A stretch of 64,000 nucleotides of DNA from an uncultured SAR86 cluster bacterium (GCA_902632555.1 CACPCZ010000003.1:53532-117531), one strand, 5' to 3'; positions 17,228 through 27,184 are shown, numbered from the stretch's first letter. Notes: a model not told the origin generated them from the sequence alone. Made by a program: numbers and translations.

Positions 17228-17262
17228 TTATGAATTGGAGAATAACCCCAAGGAGAAAAAAA

Positions 17263-18177
17263 TTGAGTATAGTTTCAATAAAAGACCTACTTCAAGCAGG
17301 CGTTCATTTCGGTCATCAACAAAGATTCTGGAATCCAAAAATGGAGCAGTTTATTTTTGATACACGTAAACAAATTAGCATAATAAATCTTGACTTAACT
17401 CAAGAGCATCTAAGTGCTGCAGCTTCAAAAGTTGAAGATATTTGTTCTAAAGGAAATAAGATTTTATTTGTTGGCACCAAAAGATCAGCATCCAAGACAA
17501 TTAAAGAAGAGGCTTCTTCTATAGGTTTGCCATATGTTGATAAAAGATGGCTTGGTGGAACATTAACAAACTGGAAGACCATCAGAGGATCAATTAGAAG
17601 GTTGTTAGATATTGAAGAAATGATTTCATCTGGAAGGATTGAAAAATTAATAAAAAAAGAAGCTGTAGAAATTCAAAAAGAGTACACAAAACTTCAAGCA
17701 AGTGTTGGTGGCATAAAGGATATGAAAGGACTGCCAGATGCTATATTCGTTATTGATGTTAAGTACGAAAAAATAGCAGTCTTAGAGGCACAAAAAATGG
17801 GCATTCCAGTAATCGCTCTTGTAGATACAAATTCTGATCCAGATGGAATAGATGTCATTATTCCAGGTAATGACGATGCTATTAGATCCATAAGATTAGT
17901 TACAAAGGTAATAGCTGATGCTTGCTCCCGCGGGATAGAGTCATCTAAGGGTTTTGCTCCAAAGTCTGATTCGCCAGTCATTCAAACAGTTAAAAAAGAT
18001 AAGGAAATCAAGGTTGAAGATGAAAAAAACTTAAAAAAATCTAGTAATGAGCTAAAAGAGAATTCATTAATTGAGGAAGAAAAAGTCGAAGAGGTTGAAC
18101 CTGAGTCTGAAGATTCTAATATCGAAGAAGTTAATGAAGAAATTCCATCTGAAGATACTACTGACAAGGAAGATTAA
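17263..18177 (+). CDS. rpsB: 30S ribosomal protein S2 with acidic C-terminal extension
   Basis: The ORF track's ATG at 17230 gives an implausible basic pre-sequence. The TTG at 17263 is preferred: AAGGAG at 17250-17255 lies 7 nt upstream, and the protein then begins with the conserved [24 protein letters not shown]2 binds the 16S rRNA near the 30S platform and tethers S1. With this start the length is 304 residues against 241 in E. coli. The extra ~65 residues after [12 protein letters not shown] form a low-complexity, glutamate-rich tail ([16 protein letters not shown]). tsf follows after 2 bp. Confidence 0.95.
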   Translation: MSIVSIKDLLQAGVHFGHQQRFWNPKMEQFIFDTRKQISIINLDLTQEHLSAAASKVEDICSKGNKILFVGTKRSASKTIKEEASSIGLPYVDKRWLGGTLTNWKTIRGSIRRLLDIEEMISSGRIEKLIKKEAVEIQKEYTKLQASVGGIKDMKGLPDAIFVIDVKYEKIAVLEAQKMGIPVIALVDTNSDPDGIDVIIPGNDDAIRSIRLVTKVIADACSRGIESSKGFAPKSDSPVIQTVKKDKEIKVEDEKNLKKSSNELKENSLIEEEKVEEVEPESEDSNIEEVNEEIPSEDTTDKED

Positions 18178-18179
18178 AA

Positions 18180-19037
18180 ATGGAAATTAAAGCATCGCAA
18201 GTAAAAGAACTTAGAGATATGACAGGTGTTGCAATGATGGATTGCAAAAAGGCATTAGTAGAATGCGCAGGTGACATTGAAAAAGCCCTAGATCTTTTAA
18301 GATCAAATAGTGCTTTAAAAGCTGAAAAAAAATCTTCTAGGGTCGCAGCTGATGGCATATTAGTAGCAGCGATAAATGATGATTATGCAACTATTCTTGA
18401 AATAAATTCAGAAACTGATTTTGCTGCTAAAGATGCAAATTTCTTGGCATTTGCAGATAAAGTAAAGACATATATTACTAATAATCAAGTTACCGATGTT
18501 GATGCTTTGAGTTCAACTGAAATAGAAGAAGATAGAAAGTCATTGGTACAAACAATTGGTGAAAACATTCAATTAAGAAGACTTATTACTGTTAGTTTGG
18601 AAAATCATTCCAATTTAGGCCTTTATATTCATTCTGATTCAAAATTAGGTGCTTTAGTAGTACTTGATGGCGGCAACAGTGAGATGGCAAAAGATATAGC
18701 AATGCATGTGGCCGCATTCAATCCAATTTGTCTTTCTAAAGAAGATATTGATTCTGAAGTATTAAATCGCGAAAAAGCAATTTATGAAAATCAAGCTCAA
18801 GAGTCAGGAAAGCCACAAGAAATAATGGATAAGATGGTAGAGGGAAAATTAAATAGGTTTTTATCAGAAGTTTCACTTCTATCACAAGGTTTTGTCAAAG
18901 ATGCCGACATCACTGTGAATGATTATATATCTAGTGAAGGTGCATCAATTTCATCTTTCAGCAGATTGAAGGTTGGAGAGGGTATTGAGGTCGAAACCAA
19001 GGATTTTGCAGAAGAAGTTGCAGAACAGTTAAAGTAA
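18180..19037 (+). CDS. tsf: Elongation factor Ts
   Basis: This 285-residue protein is the guanine-nucleotide exchange factor of EF-Tu. The N-terminal UBA-like module has [19 protein letters not shown], and the core carries [18 protein letters not shown], the EF-Tu-contacting signature. Length equals the E. coli protein (283) within two residues. It is two bases after rpsB and four before pyrH, the standard rpsB-tsf-pyrH-frr order. Confidence 0.97.
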   Translation: MEIKASQVKELRDMTGVAMMDCKKALVECAGDIEKALDLLRSNSALKAEKKSSRVAADGILVAAINDDYATILEINSETDFAAKDANFLAFADKVKTYITNNQVTDVDALSSTEIEEDRKSLVQTIGENIQLRRLITVSLENHSNLGLYIHSDSKLGALVVLDGGNSEMAKDIAMHVAAFNPICLSKEDIDSEVLNREKAIYENQAQESGKPQEIMDKMVEGKLNRFLSEVSLLSQGFVKDADITVNDYISSEGASISSFSRLKVGEGIEVETKDFAEEVAEQLK

Positions 19038-19041
19038 AAAT

Positions 19042-19755
19042 ATGACAGAAGTTAAACATAAAAGAATACTTCTAAAATTTAGCGGAGAGTCTGTTGCTGG
19101 GAACGATGAACATGGCATTGATCCAAAAATTTTAGATCAAATGGCTGAATCAGTTAAGTCATGCAAAAGTATTGGAACTGAAATCGGTATTGTCATTGGT
19201 GGCGGTAATTTATTCAGAGGAGAAAAATTAAACCAAGCTGGCATGGATAGAGTCGCGGGTGATCATATGGGTATGCTTGCTACCGTTATGAATGGAATTG
19301 CTCTAAGAGATGCTCTTGAAAGAGCTGGTATAAAAACAAGAGTTATGTCAGCAATTTCTATGTCCGGTATAGTTGAACATTACGATAGACGACTCGCTAT
19401 TCAGTTATTAAATGATGGATTTGTTGTCATTTTTACTGCTGGGACTGGTAACCCATTTTTTACCACCGATACTGCTGGGTGTCTAAGAGCAATTGAAACA
19501 GAAGCAGATTTAATGTTAAAAGCAACGAGAGTTGACGGAGTTTATGATTCCGACCCTGAAACTAACAAGGAAGCAAAATTATTTGATGAATTATCATTTG
19601 ATGATGCAATTTCAAAAAATCTAAAAGTTATGGATGCAACTGCGCTTACTTTAGCTAGAGATCACAAACTTCCAATTAAAGTTTTTAATGTGAATGAACA
19701 TGATGCTCTTAAAAATATAATTTGTGGAAAGAACATAGGTACTCTAATATCTTAA
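19042..19755 (+). CDS. pyrH: UMP kinase
   Basis: This 237-residue enzyme phosphorylates UMP to UDP with ATP. It has the amino-acid-kinase fold typical of bacterial Pyr[15 protein letters not shown] at the N-terminus, [12 protein letters not shown] for the substrate loop, [15 protein letters not shown], and [17 protein letters not shown] for the UMP/ATP region. Length matches E. coli (241). frr begins 2 bp after its stop. Confidence 0.96.
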   Translation: MTEVKHKRILLKFSGESVAGNDEHGIDPKILDQMAESVKSCKSIGTEIGIVIGGGNLFRGEKLNQAGMDRVAGDHMGMLATVMNGIALRDALERAGIKTRVMSAISMSGIVEHYDRRLAIQLLNDGFVVIFTAGTGNPFFTTDTAGCLRAIETEADLMLKATRVDGVYDSDPETNKEAKLFDELSFDDAISKNLKVMDATALTLARDHKLPIKVFNVNEHDALKNIICGKNIGTLIS

Positions 19756-19757
19756 TT

Positions 19758-20312
19758 ATGGATATTATTCTTAAAGATGTTGCCGAGAGAATGGATAAAT
19801 CAGTCCTTGCTCTCAAAAACGCGTTCAATAAAATTAGAACAGGTAGAGCTAACCCAGCTATCCTTGATGATGTAAAAGTTGACTACTATGGCAACTTAAC
19901 TCCTATAAATCAAACATCAAATATAACTGTTGAAGAGGGAAGATCTATAGTTATCTCACCATGGGACAAAAGTCTGATACCAGAAATTGAAAAAGCAATA
20001 TTAAATTCAGACTTGGGTTTAAATCCAAGCACCAGCTCAGATCTTATTAGAGTTAACATGCCTGTCCTTACTGAAGAAACTCGACAAAATTATATTAAAC
20101 AAGCAAGGTCAGAAGCAGAGAACTCTCGTGTTTCAATCAGAAATATTAGGCGAGATGCTAATCAGTCTGCTAAAGATAAACAACAATCATCTGAAATATC
20201 TGAAGATGAGCTAAGAAGAATCGAAGATCTTATCCAAAAAGAAACTGATAAATTTATATCAATTGTTGATTCTGAATTGAAAAGCAAAGAGTCAGATCTT
20301 CTTGAAATCTGA
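19758..20312 (+). CDS. frr: Ribosome recycling factor
   Basis: The start is set at the ATG at 19758, two bases after pyrH, giving a 184-residue protein like the 185-residue E. coli RRF; the track's start at 19722 lies within pyrH. RRF with EF-G splits the post-termination ribosome. Diagnostic segments are KIRTGRANPAILDDVKVDYYG, the SPWDKSLIPEIEKAI strand, RVNMPVLTEETR and the helical SVRNIRRDAN-like (SIRNIRRDANQSAKD) tail. Confidence 0.96.
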   Translation: MDIILKDVAERMDKSVLALKNAFNKIRTGRANPAILDDVKVDYYGNLTPINQTSNITVEEGRSIVISPWDKSLIPEIEKAILNSDLGLNPSTSSDLIRVNMPVLTEETRQNYIKQARSEAENSRVSIRNIRRDANQSAKDKQQSSEISEDELRRIEDLIQKETDKFISIVDSELKSKESDLLEI

Positions 20313-20320
20313 CAGCCAAC

Positions 20321-21037
20321 ATGGCTAAAAATAGTAATAACTTTCCAAAAAATGTTGGAATCATTATGGATGGTAATGGCAGATGGGCATTTAAAAATTC
20401 TTTACAAGTAAGCCAAGGGCACAAAAAAGGAGTTGATACAGTAAAGGAAATTGTTGAGGTGTCTGTTGAACAAAATATTAAGTCTCTGACACTTTATGCA
20501 TTTAGCTCTGAAAATTGGCAAAGACCTAAAACTGAAATTAATGCTATAAAAAATCTAGTTATAGATGCTATTAACGATCAAGTACCTGAGTTAAAAGAAC
20601 AAAAAGTTCAACTAAAGTTCTTCGGTCATCTAGAAGAATTTGGTAATAAAATTATCAATAAAATTAAGTACGCAGAGTCAGAGACAAATTCTGAAAATCC
20701 AAAACTAAACTTAAATATTGCTCTCAGTTACGGCGGTCAACAAGACATACTAGATATTGTTAAAGGTATTGCTGAAGACGTTTTAGAAAAAAAAATTAGC
20801 CTTAAAGATATCGATCAAAAAATAATCAGCAAGTTCTCATGTGCTCCTGTTGAAAGTATTGACCTTCTAATAAGAACAGGTGGTGATAAAAGGGTGAGCA
20901 ATTTTCTGTTATATCAAATAGCATATGCAGAAATTATGTTTATCGACAAATTCTGGCCAGATTTCAAAAAAACAGATTTTATTAAATGCTTAAATAATTT
21001 TAAAAAAGTGAGTAGACGGTTTGGAAAAAGATTATAG
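20321..21037 (+). CDS. uppS: Undecaprenyl diphosphate synthase (cis-prenyltransferase)
   Basis: This 238-residue enzyme makes C55 lipid carrier diphosphate for peptidoglycan and LPS assembly. The catalytic MDGNGRW motif is at 16-22 and the C-terminal signature RTGGDKRVSNFLLYQIAYAE is present; the usual RTGGE-x-R has D in place of E. FSSENWQRP is also conserved. Length is slightly below E. coli (253). Its 3' end overlaps the cdsA start by 17 nt. Confidence 0.95.
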   Translation: MAKNSNNFPKNVGIIMDGNGRWAFKNSLQVSQGHKKGVDTVKEIVEVSVEQNIKSLTLYAFSSENWQRPKTEINAIKNLVIDAINDQVPELKEQKVQLKFFGHLEEFGNKIINKIKYAESETNSENPKLNLNIALSYGGQQDILDIVKGIAEDVLEKKISLKDIDQKIISKFSCAPVESIDLLIRTGGDKRVSNFLLYQIAYAEIMFIDKFWPDFKKTDFIKCLNNFKKVSRRFGKRL

Positions 21038-21668
21038 GAAAAATTTATTAAAGAGATTTTTTACCTCATTGGTAATTTTATTTCCTATTGCAATAATTAT
21101 TAACATTGAAAGCATTCTTTTGTTTTCTGTTTTAATATTTCTAGTTTGTATTGCTGGGTTTTTTGAATGGATTAACAATAGATTGGGTAATAATTTTTTG
21201 GGAATTTTTTTAATTTTGAGTTTTGGAATAAGCTCAATTATTTTTGTAGATTCTTTTGTAGAAAAGTTTATTTCTGCTTATCTAGTTTTTCTGCTAGTTA
21301 TTTTAAATACAGCAATATTTGATACTTTTGCTTATATAGTTGGCTCAAATTTTGGTCGCACTAAAATTGCAAAAGAGATTAGTCCAAATAAAACATACGA
21401 AGGTTTGATTGCTGGAATAATATCTTCTGTTATTTATGGATATCTAGTTTGTATTTTTTTAAATTTAGATTTATTGATCATTCCGTGTTTTGTCATAGGT
21501 TGTTTATTTGCATTTTTAGGAGATCTCTTAATTAGTTATTTCAAAAGAAGATCAGGTATCAAAGATACTGGATCATTATTACCAGGCCATGGAGGAGTTC
21601 TCGACAGATTAGACTCTCATCTTCTAGCAACTCCTTTATTATTAGGGTTAATTTCATTAGTTCTATGA
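21021..21668 (+). CDS. cdsA: Phosphatidate cytidylyltransferase, compact form
   Basis: This inner-membrane enzyme converts phosphatidic acid and CTP to CDP-diacylglycerol, the precursor of all phospholipids. The family signature near the C-terminus is complete (YFKRRSGIKDTGSLLPGHGGVLDRLDS), preceded by FDTFAYIVGSNFGRTKIAKEISPNKTYEG. About six membrane segments are seen. At 215 residues it is about 70 shorter than E. coli CdsA (285), mostly in the N-terminal half. The start is TTG at 21021 inside the uppS end; an RBS is not obvious, so translational coupling is likely. Its stop overlaps the dxr ATG (ATGA). Confidence 0.9.
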   Translation: MEKDYRKNLLKRFFTSLVILFPIAIIINIESILLFSVLIFLVCIAGFFEWINNRLGNNFLGIFLILSFGISSIIFVDSFVEKFISAYLVFLLVILNTAIFDTFAYIVGSNFGRTKIAKEISPNKTYEGLIAGIISSVIYGYLVCIFLNLDLLIIPCFVIGCLFAFLGDLLISYFKRRSGIKDTGSLLPGHGGVLDRLDSHLLATPLLLGLISLVL

Positions 21669-22810
21669 ATATTTTGTTACTGGGCGCCACAGGAAGTATT
21701 GGCAAGAGTGTTTTAAGTGTTATTGAACAAAATAAATCATCTCTAAATCTCATTGGAATTGCATTGAATGAAAATACATTAGAATCAAATAAAATAATCC
21801 ATAGTTTTTCACCATCATTGGTATACATAGAGAATAAAGAAGCTTTTGAAAAACAAGAAAAATTTGATAAAACAACTTTTTTAAATGGTGACTCTGAATT
21901 AAAAGACTTAATCAACCATAAAGATGTTGATGTCATAGTATGCGCAATCTCTGGATTTGCTGGATTAAAAGCAACACACTTAGCAGCAAGTTCAGGCAAG
22001 AAAATATTATTAGCAAACAAAGAGAGTATTGTTTCTGGTGGCGACCTGATACTTCCTATAGCAAAAGAAAATAAATCTGAAATCATACCAATTGATAGTG
22101 AGCATAATGCTATATTTCAGTGTTTATCCGGCGAAAGAACAACAGATGATGTTAAAAAAATAATCATTACTGCATCTGGCGGACCATTTTTAAATAAAAA
22201 ACTTTCTGATCTTAAGGAAGTAACAAAAAAAGACGCACTTAATCATCCAAATTGGAAGATGGGAAGTAAAGTTTCTATTGATTCAGCAACACTGGTTAAC
22301 AAATGCCTAGAATTAATTGAAGCAAAATATCTATTTGATCTTGATGAAAAATATTTCGAACTTGTTGTCCATCCTCAAAGCATTGTGCACTCAATAGTAA
22401 CCTACATTGATGGATCTAGTATATGTCAACTGAGCATGCCTGATATGAGGGTTCCAATAGCTCATGCATTATCTAATGCAAACAGATTGCCAATAGATTT
22501 TAATTCGATAGATTTTAGTTCTTTGGATCTCACATTTCAGGAATTTCCAAAAGACAGAGAAAAAATTCAGGAGATTGCACGAATTGTCTGTAATAAAGGG
22601 GGTCATCTTGGAACTATATTTAATGCCGCAAATGAAGTAGCTGTTGAAAGTTTCTTAAAAGAAGAAATAAGTTTTGAAAAAATATATGAAGTAATATATC
22701 GAACTTTTGACGATAATGATGTGTCTAAAGATATATCGATTGAATCAATAAATGAGGTTGATATGCAGACACGCATTCAGGCACAGATGGTGGTAAAATC
22801 AATTGCATAA
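21665..22810 (+). CDS. dxr: 1-deoxy-D-xylulose 5-phosphate reductoisomerase
   Basis: The 381-residue product performs the second step of the MEP isoprenoid pathway, DXP to MEP with NADPH. GATGSIG (7-13) is the nucleotide-binding loop; ALANKES-like LLANKESIVSGGDL, IPIDSEHNAIFQ (metal ligands) and HPNWKMGSKVSIDSATLVNKCLE are characteristic. Length is close to E. coli Dxr (398). It belongs to the uppS-cdsA-dxr-rseP run, feeding IPP to UppS and IspB. Confidence 0.96.
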   Translation: MNILLLGATGSIGKSVLSVIEQNKSSLNLIGIALNENTLESNKIIHSFSPSLVYIENKEAFEKQEKFDKTTFLNGDSELKDLINHKDVDVIVCAISGFAGLKATHLAASSGKKILLANKESIVSGGDLILPIAKENKSEIIPIDSEHNAIFQCLSGERTTDDVKKIIITASGGPFLNKKLSDLKEVTKKDALNHPNWKMGSKVSIDSATLVNKCLELIEAKYLFDLDEKYFELVVHPQSIVHSIVTYIDGSSICQLSMPDMRVPIAHALSNANRLPIDFNSIDFSSLDLTFQEFPKDREKIQEIARIVCNKGGHLGTIFNAANEVAVESFLKEEISFEKIYEVIYRTFDDNDVSKDISIESINEVDMQTRIQAQMVVKSIA

Positions 22811-22822
22811 AATAATAGGAAT

Positions 22823-24178
22823 ATGAGTTACTTAATATACTTTTTAGCTTTTATGGTGTTGATAGGTGTTCTTGTCACCATTCATGAGTTTGGACATTTT
22901 ATAGTTGCAAGAATGTGTAAAGTTCATGTTCAAAGATTTTCAATTGGAATGGGACCAGTTTTTTATAAAAGAAATGATAAGCATGGAACAGAGTTTGCAT
23001 TATCTGCAATACCACTTGGTGGTTATGTCTCAATGATAACCAACAAATTAATTGAGCTAGAGCCCGAAATTAAAGAAACATTGACTGAAGAACAAGTTAA
23101 AAATACTTTTGATTCAAAACCTAAATGGCAAAGAGCTTCAATAATGTTTGCGGGCCCATTAGCAAATTTTTTACTCTCAATTTTTATTTTTACTGCAATT
23201 TTTTTAAATACTCCAGACCCTCAAACTATACCTGTTGTTAATAAAGTAAATGAAGTATCTATAAATTATTCATCCAGCTATTTTCTTCAAAAAGATGATC
23301 GAATTTTAAAAATTAACGGTGTTTCTGTAAGAGATGCAAAAGATGTAAACTTAGAATTGCTTTCATATGCAGGTTTTACTGGATCATTAAATTTAGAGAT
23401 TTTAAGACCATCTGTTGAAAATCCTATTCTGATTCAAATTTACGTGAGTAAATTTTTGCCAACTACTGAATCACAAAACGAACCTTTAGAATATCTAGGT
23501 ATTACTCTCGATTATAAAATGCAGCCATATATTGGAAGTGTTATTTCTGGTGGTGCTGCCGATATTGGCACACTTAGAGCTAATGATAAAATTTTAAGTA
23601 TTGCAGATAGGGAAATTAATTTTGCTGAAGAGATTCGTGATGAAGTTTCAAAGAATCCTAATGCTAATCTTGTTTTTAAAGTTGAGAGAGATAATGAAAC
23701 ATTATATTTACCAATATCTATTGGAAGTAGCTTAAAAGATGGAATTGAGTATGGAGTTTTAGGTGTTTCATTTGGGACAACAAGGAGCTTTTCACAATCT
23801 TTAAATAAAGGTATTTACGAAACATATAATTTAAGCTTAAAAACATTGCAGTTCGTAGGAAAAATGATTTCGGGTAATATGGGAACCGAAAACCTAAGCG
23901 GCCCAATTGGTATTGCTCAAATGGCTGGAAATACTGCTCAGGCTGGTTTTTTGCCGTTTATGTACTTGATGGCACTTTTAAGTATTAGCTTAGCAGTTTT
24001 AAATCTTCTTCCAATACCAGTGCTCGATGGAGGTCAACTAACTCTTCTTGGAATAGAGGCATTGCGTGGAAAACCACTTCCTGAAAAAGTTGAAAATCTT
24101 ATATATTCAGGTGGTATTGTTCTGGTTGTAATGTTAATGATATTTGCAGTTTTCAATGATGTGTCTAGATTCATATAG
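22823..24178 (+). CDS. rseP: Intramembrane site-2 zinc metalloprotease RseP
   Basis: This 451-residue inner-membrane protease cleaves RseA-type anti-sigma factors and signal-peptide remnants. HEFGH (21-25) supplies two zinc ligands and the glutamate; the third ligand motif LDGG is at about 401-404. Two PDZ-like domains lie between (GVISG-like SVISGGAADIGTLRANDKIL at ~235-255). Length matches E. coli RseP (450). It lies between dxr and bamA as usual. Confidence 0.95.
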   Translation: MSYLIYFLAFMVLIGVLVTIHEFGHFIVARMCKVHVQRFSIGMGPVFYKRNDKHGTEFALSAIPLGGYVSMITNKLIELEPEIKETLTEEQVKNTFDSKPKWQRASIMFAGPLANFLLSIFIFTAIFLNTPDPQTIPVVNKVNEVSINYSSSYFLQKDDRILKINGVSVRDAKDVNLELLSYAGFTGSLNLEILRPSVENPILIQIYVSKFLPTTESQNEPLEYLGITLDYKMQPYIGSVISGGAADIGTLRANDKILSIADREINFAEEIRDEVSKNPNANLVFKVERDNETLYLPISIGSSLKDGIEYGVLGVSFGTTRSFSQSLNKGIYETYNLSLKTLQFVGKMISGNMGTENLSGPIGIAQMAGNTAQAGFLPFMYLMALLSISLAVLNLLPIPVLDGGQLTLLGIEALRGKPLPEKVENLIYSGGIVLVVMLMIFAVFNDVSRFI

Positions 24179-24187
24179 GAAAGATTT

Positions 24188-26608
24188 GTGAAAAATATTA
24201 AGTTATTAATGCTTTCTTTTTTAGTTACTTTTCATTTAAACGCATTCGATGAATTTCTTGTTAGTGATATAAGAATTATAGGATTACAAAGAGTCTCAAC
24301 AGGCAGCATTTTTAATGTTATACCTATAAGTGTAGGTGATAAGATCGATCAAAGAAAATCCAATGACATCGTTAGGTCATTATTTTCAACAGAGCAATTT
24401 GACGACATTCAAATAGCCAAGGATGGAAATACCTTAGTAATTAGCGTTATTGAAAGACCGACGATCTCTGCCATTGACTTGTCAGGCAACAAAGCTCTTA
24501 AATCGGAGCAGCTTTTAGAAAGTTTAGATGGCGTTGGCATAAAAGAAGGTGAAGTCTATAAAAGGTCAACATTAGAGCAAGTAAAGTCTGAATTAGTAAG
24601 ATCTTATGCATCCAATGGAAGATATGGCGCCTCAGTAAGCATTGAGGAGGTAAGCAAACCCAGAAATAGGATCGAAGTTTTTATTGAGGTTGATGAAGGT
24701 CAAAGTGCAAAGATCGAAAGAATTAACATTTTAGGCAATGAAGTATTTGCTGATGAAGAGTTACTAGATGGTTTTGAGCTATCAGAGGGATCATTTTTTT
24801 CATTTCTTTCTAACGATGACCAATATTCAAGAGAAAAACTCAAAGGTGATTTAGAAAGCTTAGAGTCATATTATCGAGATAGAGGATATTTAAAATTTTC
24901 GGTTGAATCTTCACAGATAAGCTTGTCTAGAGACAAAAAGTCTATTTTTATAACTTTTAATGTTAATGAGGGTGAAAAATATACTATTGTAGATGTTGAT
25001 GTTATTGGCGAAATACCCTTTGAAGAAGCTATTTACTTAGACATTACTAATTCTTTAAAGAACAAGACATATTCTCAGGCATCAATTACTGGCATTGAGG
25101 AGTTTTTTACAACTGTTTTAGGAAATCGTGGCTACGCATTTGCAGAAGTAAAAGGAAATCCAGTTGTTGAAGACGACTCAAATGAGATTAAATTAATTTT
25201 TAATGTTCAGCCCGGAAAAAAAACATATACAAGAAAAATATTATTTTCTGGTAACGAAATTACTCAAGATTATGTTCTTCGAAGAGAAATGCGACAATTT
25301 GAAGGAGCATGGAGCTCAGACAACAGCATAGAAGCTGGTAAAGTAAGACTTGAAAGACTCGGGTACTTTAAAGAAGTTTCTGTAGAAACTGTTCCTGTAC
25401 CAGGCACTGATGATCAAATTGACATACTTTATAGTGTTGAAGAGGAGACAACAGGAAGTCTAGGAGGAAACATTGGTTACAGTGATTTTGGTTTAATGCT
25501 CGGATTTAATCTTCAGGAGCAAAATTTTCTTGGGACCGGTAATACTGTTGGTATTGGTATTAATAAAAGTATTTATAGCGAAGTATATAACATATCATTT
25601 CTTAATCCTTATGCTACAAAAGACAATGTAAGCCTTGGATATAATCTTTACTTTAGAGAAACAGATTATGGTGAATTTAATATTGCAAATTATTTGACTA
25701 ATTCAAATGGAATTGGAGCTCAATTTGGCTATCCTATTTCTGACACTCAAAGGCTAAGTTTCAGTCTAACCTATGATAAAACTGACATCGATATTGGTTC
25801 TCTTCCTGCCAGAGAAATATATGATTTTGTAGCTGCAGAAGGAAATATTTTTGAAACTTTGACGGCTGGTTTGACTTGGCAGACCATAACACTAAACAGA
25901 GGTTTGTTTCCAACTGACGGAGCATCAACAGTGCTAAGTTTAAGCTCAACTATTCCCGGCAGTGATCTCAGTTACTATAGATTAAATCTCAGGCAAAGAT
26001 TTTATCAGCCATTATCGTCATCACTAGTATTTGGTTTTCAAGGCGAGTTAGGATATTTGAGTGCATATGGTGAAACAGAAGAAACACCGTTTTTTCAAAA
26101 CTTTTATGCTGGTGGTCCGAGATCTTTGAGGGGCTTTGAATCAAATACCCTTGGTCCACGAAGCACTGACGCTCCATGTTATGAATTTAATTATGAGGAA
26201 GGAACTTGTCCAAATTTGATAGATACCGATGGTGATGGAGAGTTTGATACTCCATTCTATAATCCATATGCTAATAACACCTCAAGATATAGAGATGCGC
26301 CAATTGGTGGAAATATTAAAGTTGAGGGAAGTCTTCAGCTTATTTTTAGACTGCCATTTATCGAAGATCAAAGATCCATGAGATCAGCTTTCTTTTTTGA
26401 TTTTGGTAATGTTTTTTCTGATAACTGCAAAGATTATCAAATCAACTGTTATGAAGCTTCTGTTGAAGACTTAAGATATTCTTATGGCGTCGGTGTTACT
26501 TGGATCACGGGATTTGGTCCAATGAGCTTCGCAATATCAAAACCAACCAATGCTGGACCAAGAGAGAGAACGGAAGAATTCCAATTTACAGTAGGAAATG
26601 TTTTCTAG
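24188..26608 (+). CDS. bamA: Outer membrane protein assembly factor BamA
   Basis: This 806-residue protein is the central Omp85 insertase of the Bam complex. A short signal peptide (KNIKLLMLSFLVTFHLNA) is followed by five POTRA domains (about 20-420; for example ISDIRIIGLQRVS-type starts and KIERINILGNEVF) and a 16-strand barrel. The loop-6 motif LRGF is near residue 647, and the protein ends in FQFTVGNVF with the terminal Phe needed for recognition. The loop has CYEFNYEEGTC and a DTDGDGEFD stretch, discussed in the findings. GTG start with AGGAAAG upstream. Confidence 0.96.
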   Translation: MKNIKLLMLSFLVTFHLNAFDEFLVSDIRIIGLQRVSTGSIFNVIPISVGDKIDQRKSNDIVRSLFSTEQFDDIQIAKDGNTLVISVIERPTISAIDLSGNKALKSEQLLESLDGVGIKEGEVYKRSTLEQVKSELVRSYASNGRYGASVSIEEVSKPRNRIEVFIEVDEGQSAKIERINILGNEVFADEELLDGFELSEGSFFSFLSNDDQYSREKLKGDLESLESYYRDRGYLKFSVESSQISLSRDKKSIFITFNVNEGEKYTIVDVDVIGEIPFEEAIYLDITNSLKNKTYSQASITGIEEFFTTVLGNRGYAFAEVKGNPVVEDDSNEIKLIFNVQPGKKTYTRKILFSGNEITQDYVLRREMRQFEGAWSSDNSIEAGKVRLERLGYFKEVSVETVPVPGTDDQIDILYSVEEETTGSLGGNIGYSDFGLMLGFNLQEQNFLGTGNTVGIGINKSIYSEVYNISFLNPYATKDNVSLGYNLYFRETDYGEFNIANYLTNSNGIGAQFGYPISDTQRLSFSLTYDKTDIDIGSLPAREIYDFVAAEGNIFETLTAGLTWQTITLNRGLFPTDGASTVLSLSSTIPGSDLSYYRLNLRQRFYQPLSSSLVFGFQGELGYLSAYGETEETPFFQNFYAGGPRSLRGFESNTLGPRSTDAPCYEFNYEEGTCPNLIDTDGDGEFDTPFYNPYANNTSRYRDAPIGGNIKVEGSLQLIFRLPFIEDQRSMRSAFFFDFGNVFSDNCKDYQINCYEASVEDLRYSYGVGVTWITGFGPMSFAISKPTNAGPRERTEEFQFTVGNVF

Positions 26609-26644
26609 TTAATATAAAATGGTCAAATCCATTAAGGGGTACTT

Positions 26645-27184
26645 ATGAAAAATATTATAAAAATCTATTTAGTAACTTTTTTATTCTTAGCTACACCAAT
26701 TTTCGCTGTTGAGGGCGTAGCTGTTATTGATATGAGAACAGCAGTTTTATCAACACAGGCTGCTGCAGATGCATTTAAAGCTTTGGAAGAGGATCCTGAT
26801 TATTCATCCAATCTAGAGGAAGCTCAGTCTCTTCAAGCTGAAAGACAAGCAATAGCTGAAAAGCTTCAAAAAGAGCTTGAAACATTATCTCAAGCAGAAG
26901 TAGCTCAAATGCAAAAAGATATACAAGATAAGGGTAAAGATCTTGAATTTTTAGCAGGCAAAATACAACAAGCTCAAGAAGAGACTGCTCAGAAAGTTTT
27001 CGCTGATAGCGGCGCGGCGATGCAGAAGATAATTAGCGAGCTTATCACTGCCAAGCAAATAAAAGTATTGTTAGCGAAAAATGAAACAATGCTCTTTAGT
27101 GATCCAGCTTTAGATTTAACTGACGATGTTACCTCAATGCTTGATGTCGCAAATGCTTCAGAGGCTAACTCTCAGACTGAGTAG
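26645..27184 (+). CDS. skp: Periplasmic chaperone Skp/OmpH
   Basis: The 179-residue product has a signal peptide (IIKIYLVTFLFLATPIFA) and then the Skp/OmpH pattern: a short beta strand VAVIDMRTAVLSTQAAADAF, two long charged alpha-helical arms (about 45-125; QAERQAIAEKLQKELETLSQAEVAQMQKDI), and a return strand. It would hold unfolded outer-membrane proteins for BamA, encoded just upstream. A good Shine-Dalgarno AAGGGG precedes the ATG. It overlaps the lpxD GTG by one base. Confidence 0.9.
   Translation: MKNIIKIYLVTFLFLATPIFAVEGVAVIDMRTAVLSTQAAADAFKALEEDPDYSSNLEEAQSLQAERQAIAEKLQKELETLSQAEVAQMQKDIQDKGKDLEFLAGKIQQAQEETAQKVFADSGAAMQKIISELITAKQIKVLLAKNETMLFSDPALDLTDDVTSMLDVANASEANSQTE

Noticed and set aside
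21559-22086. 175-codon minus-strand ORF opposite cdsA/dxr
   Set aside because: Spans two conserved genes in antisense and shows no recognisable motif.
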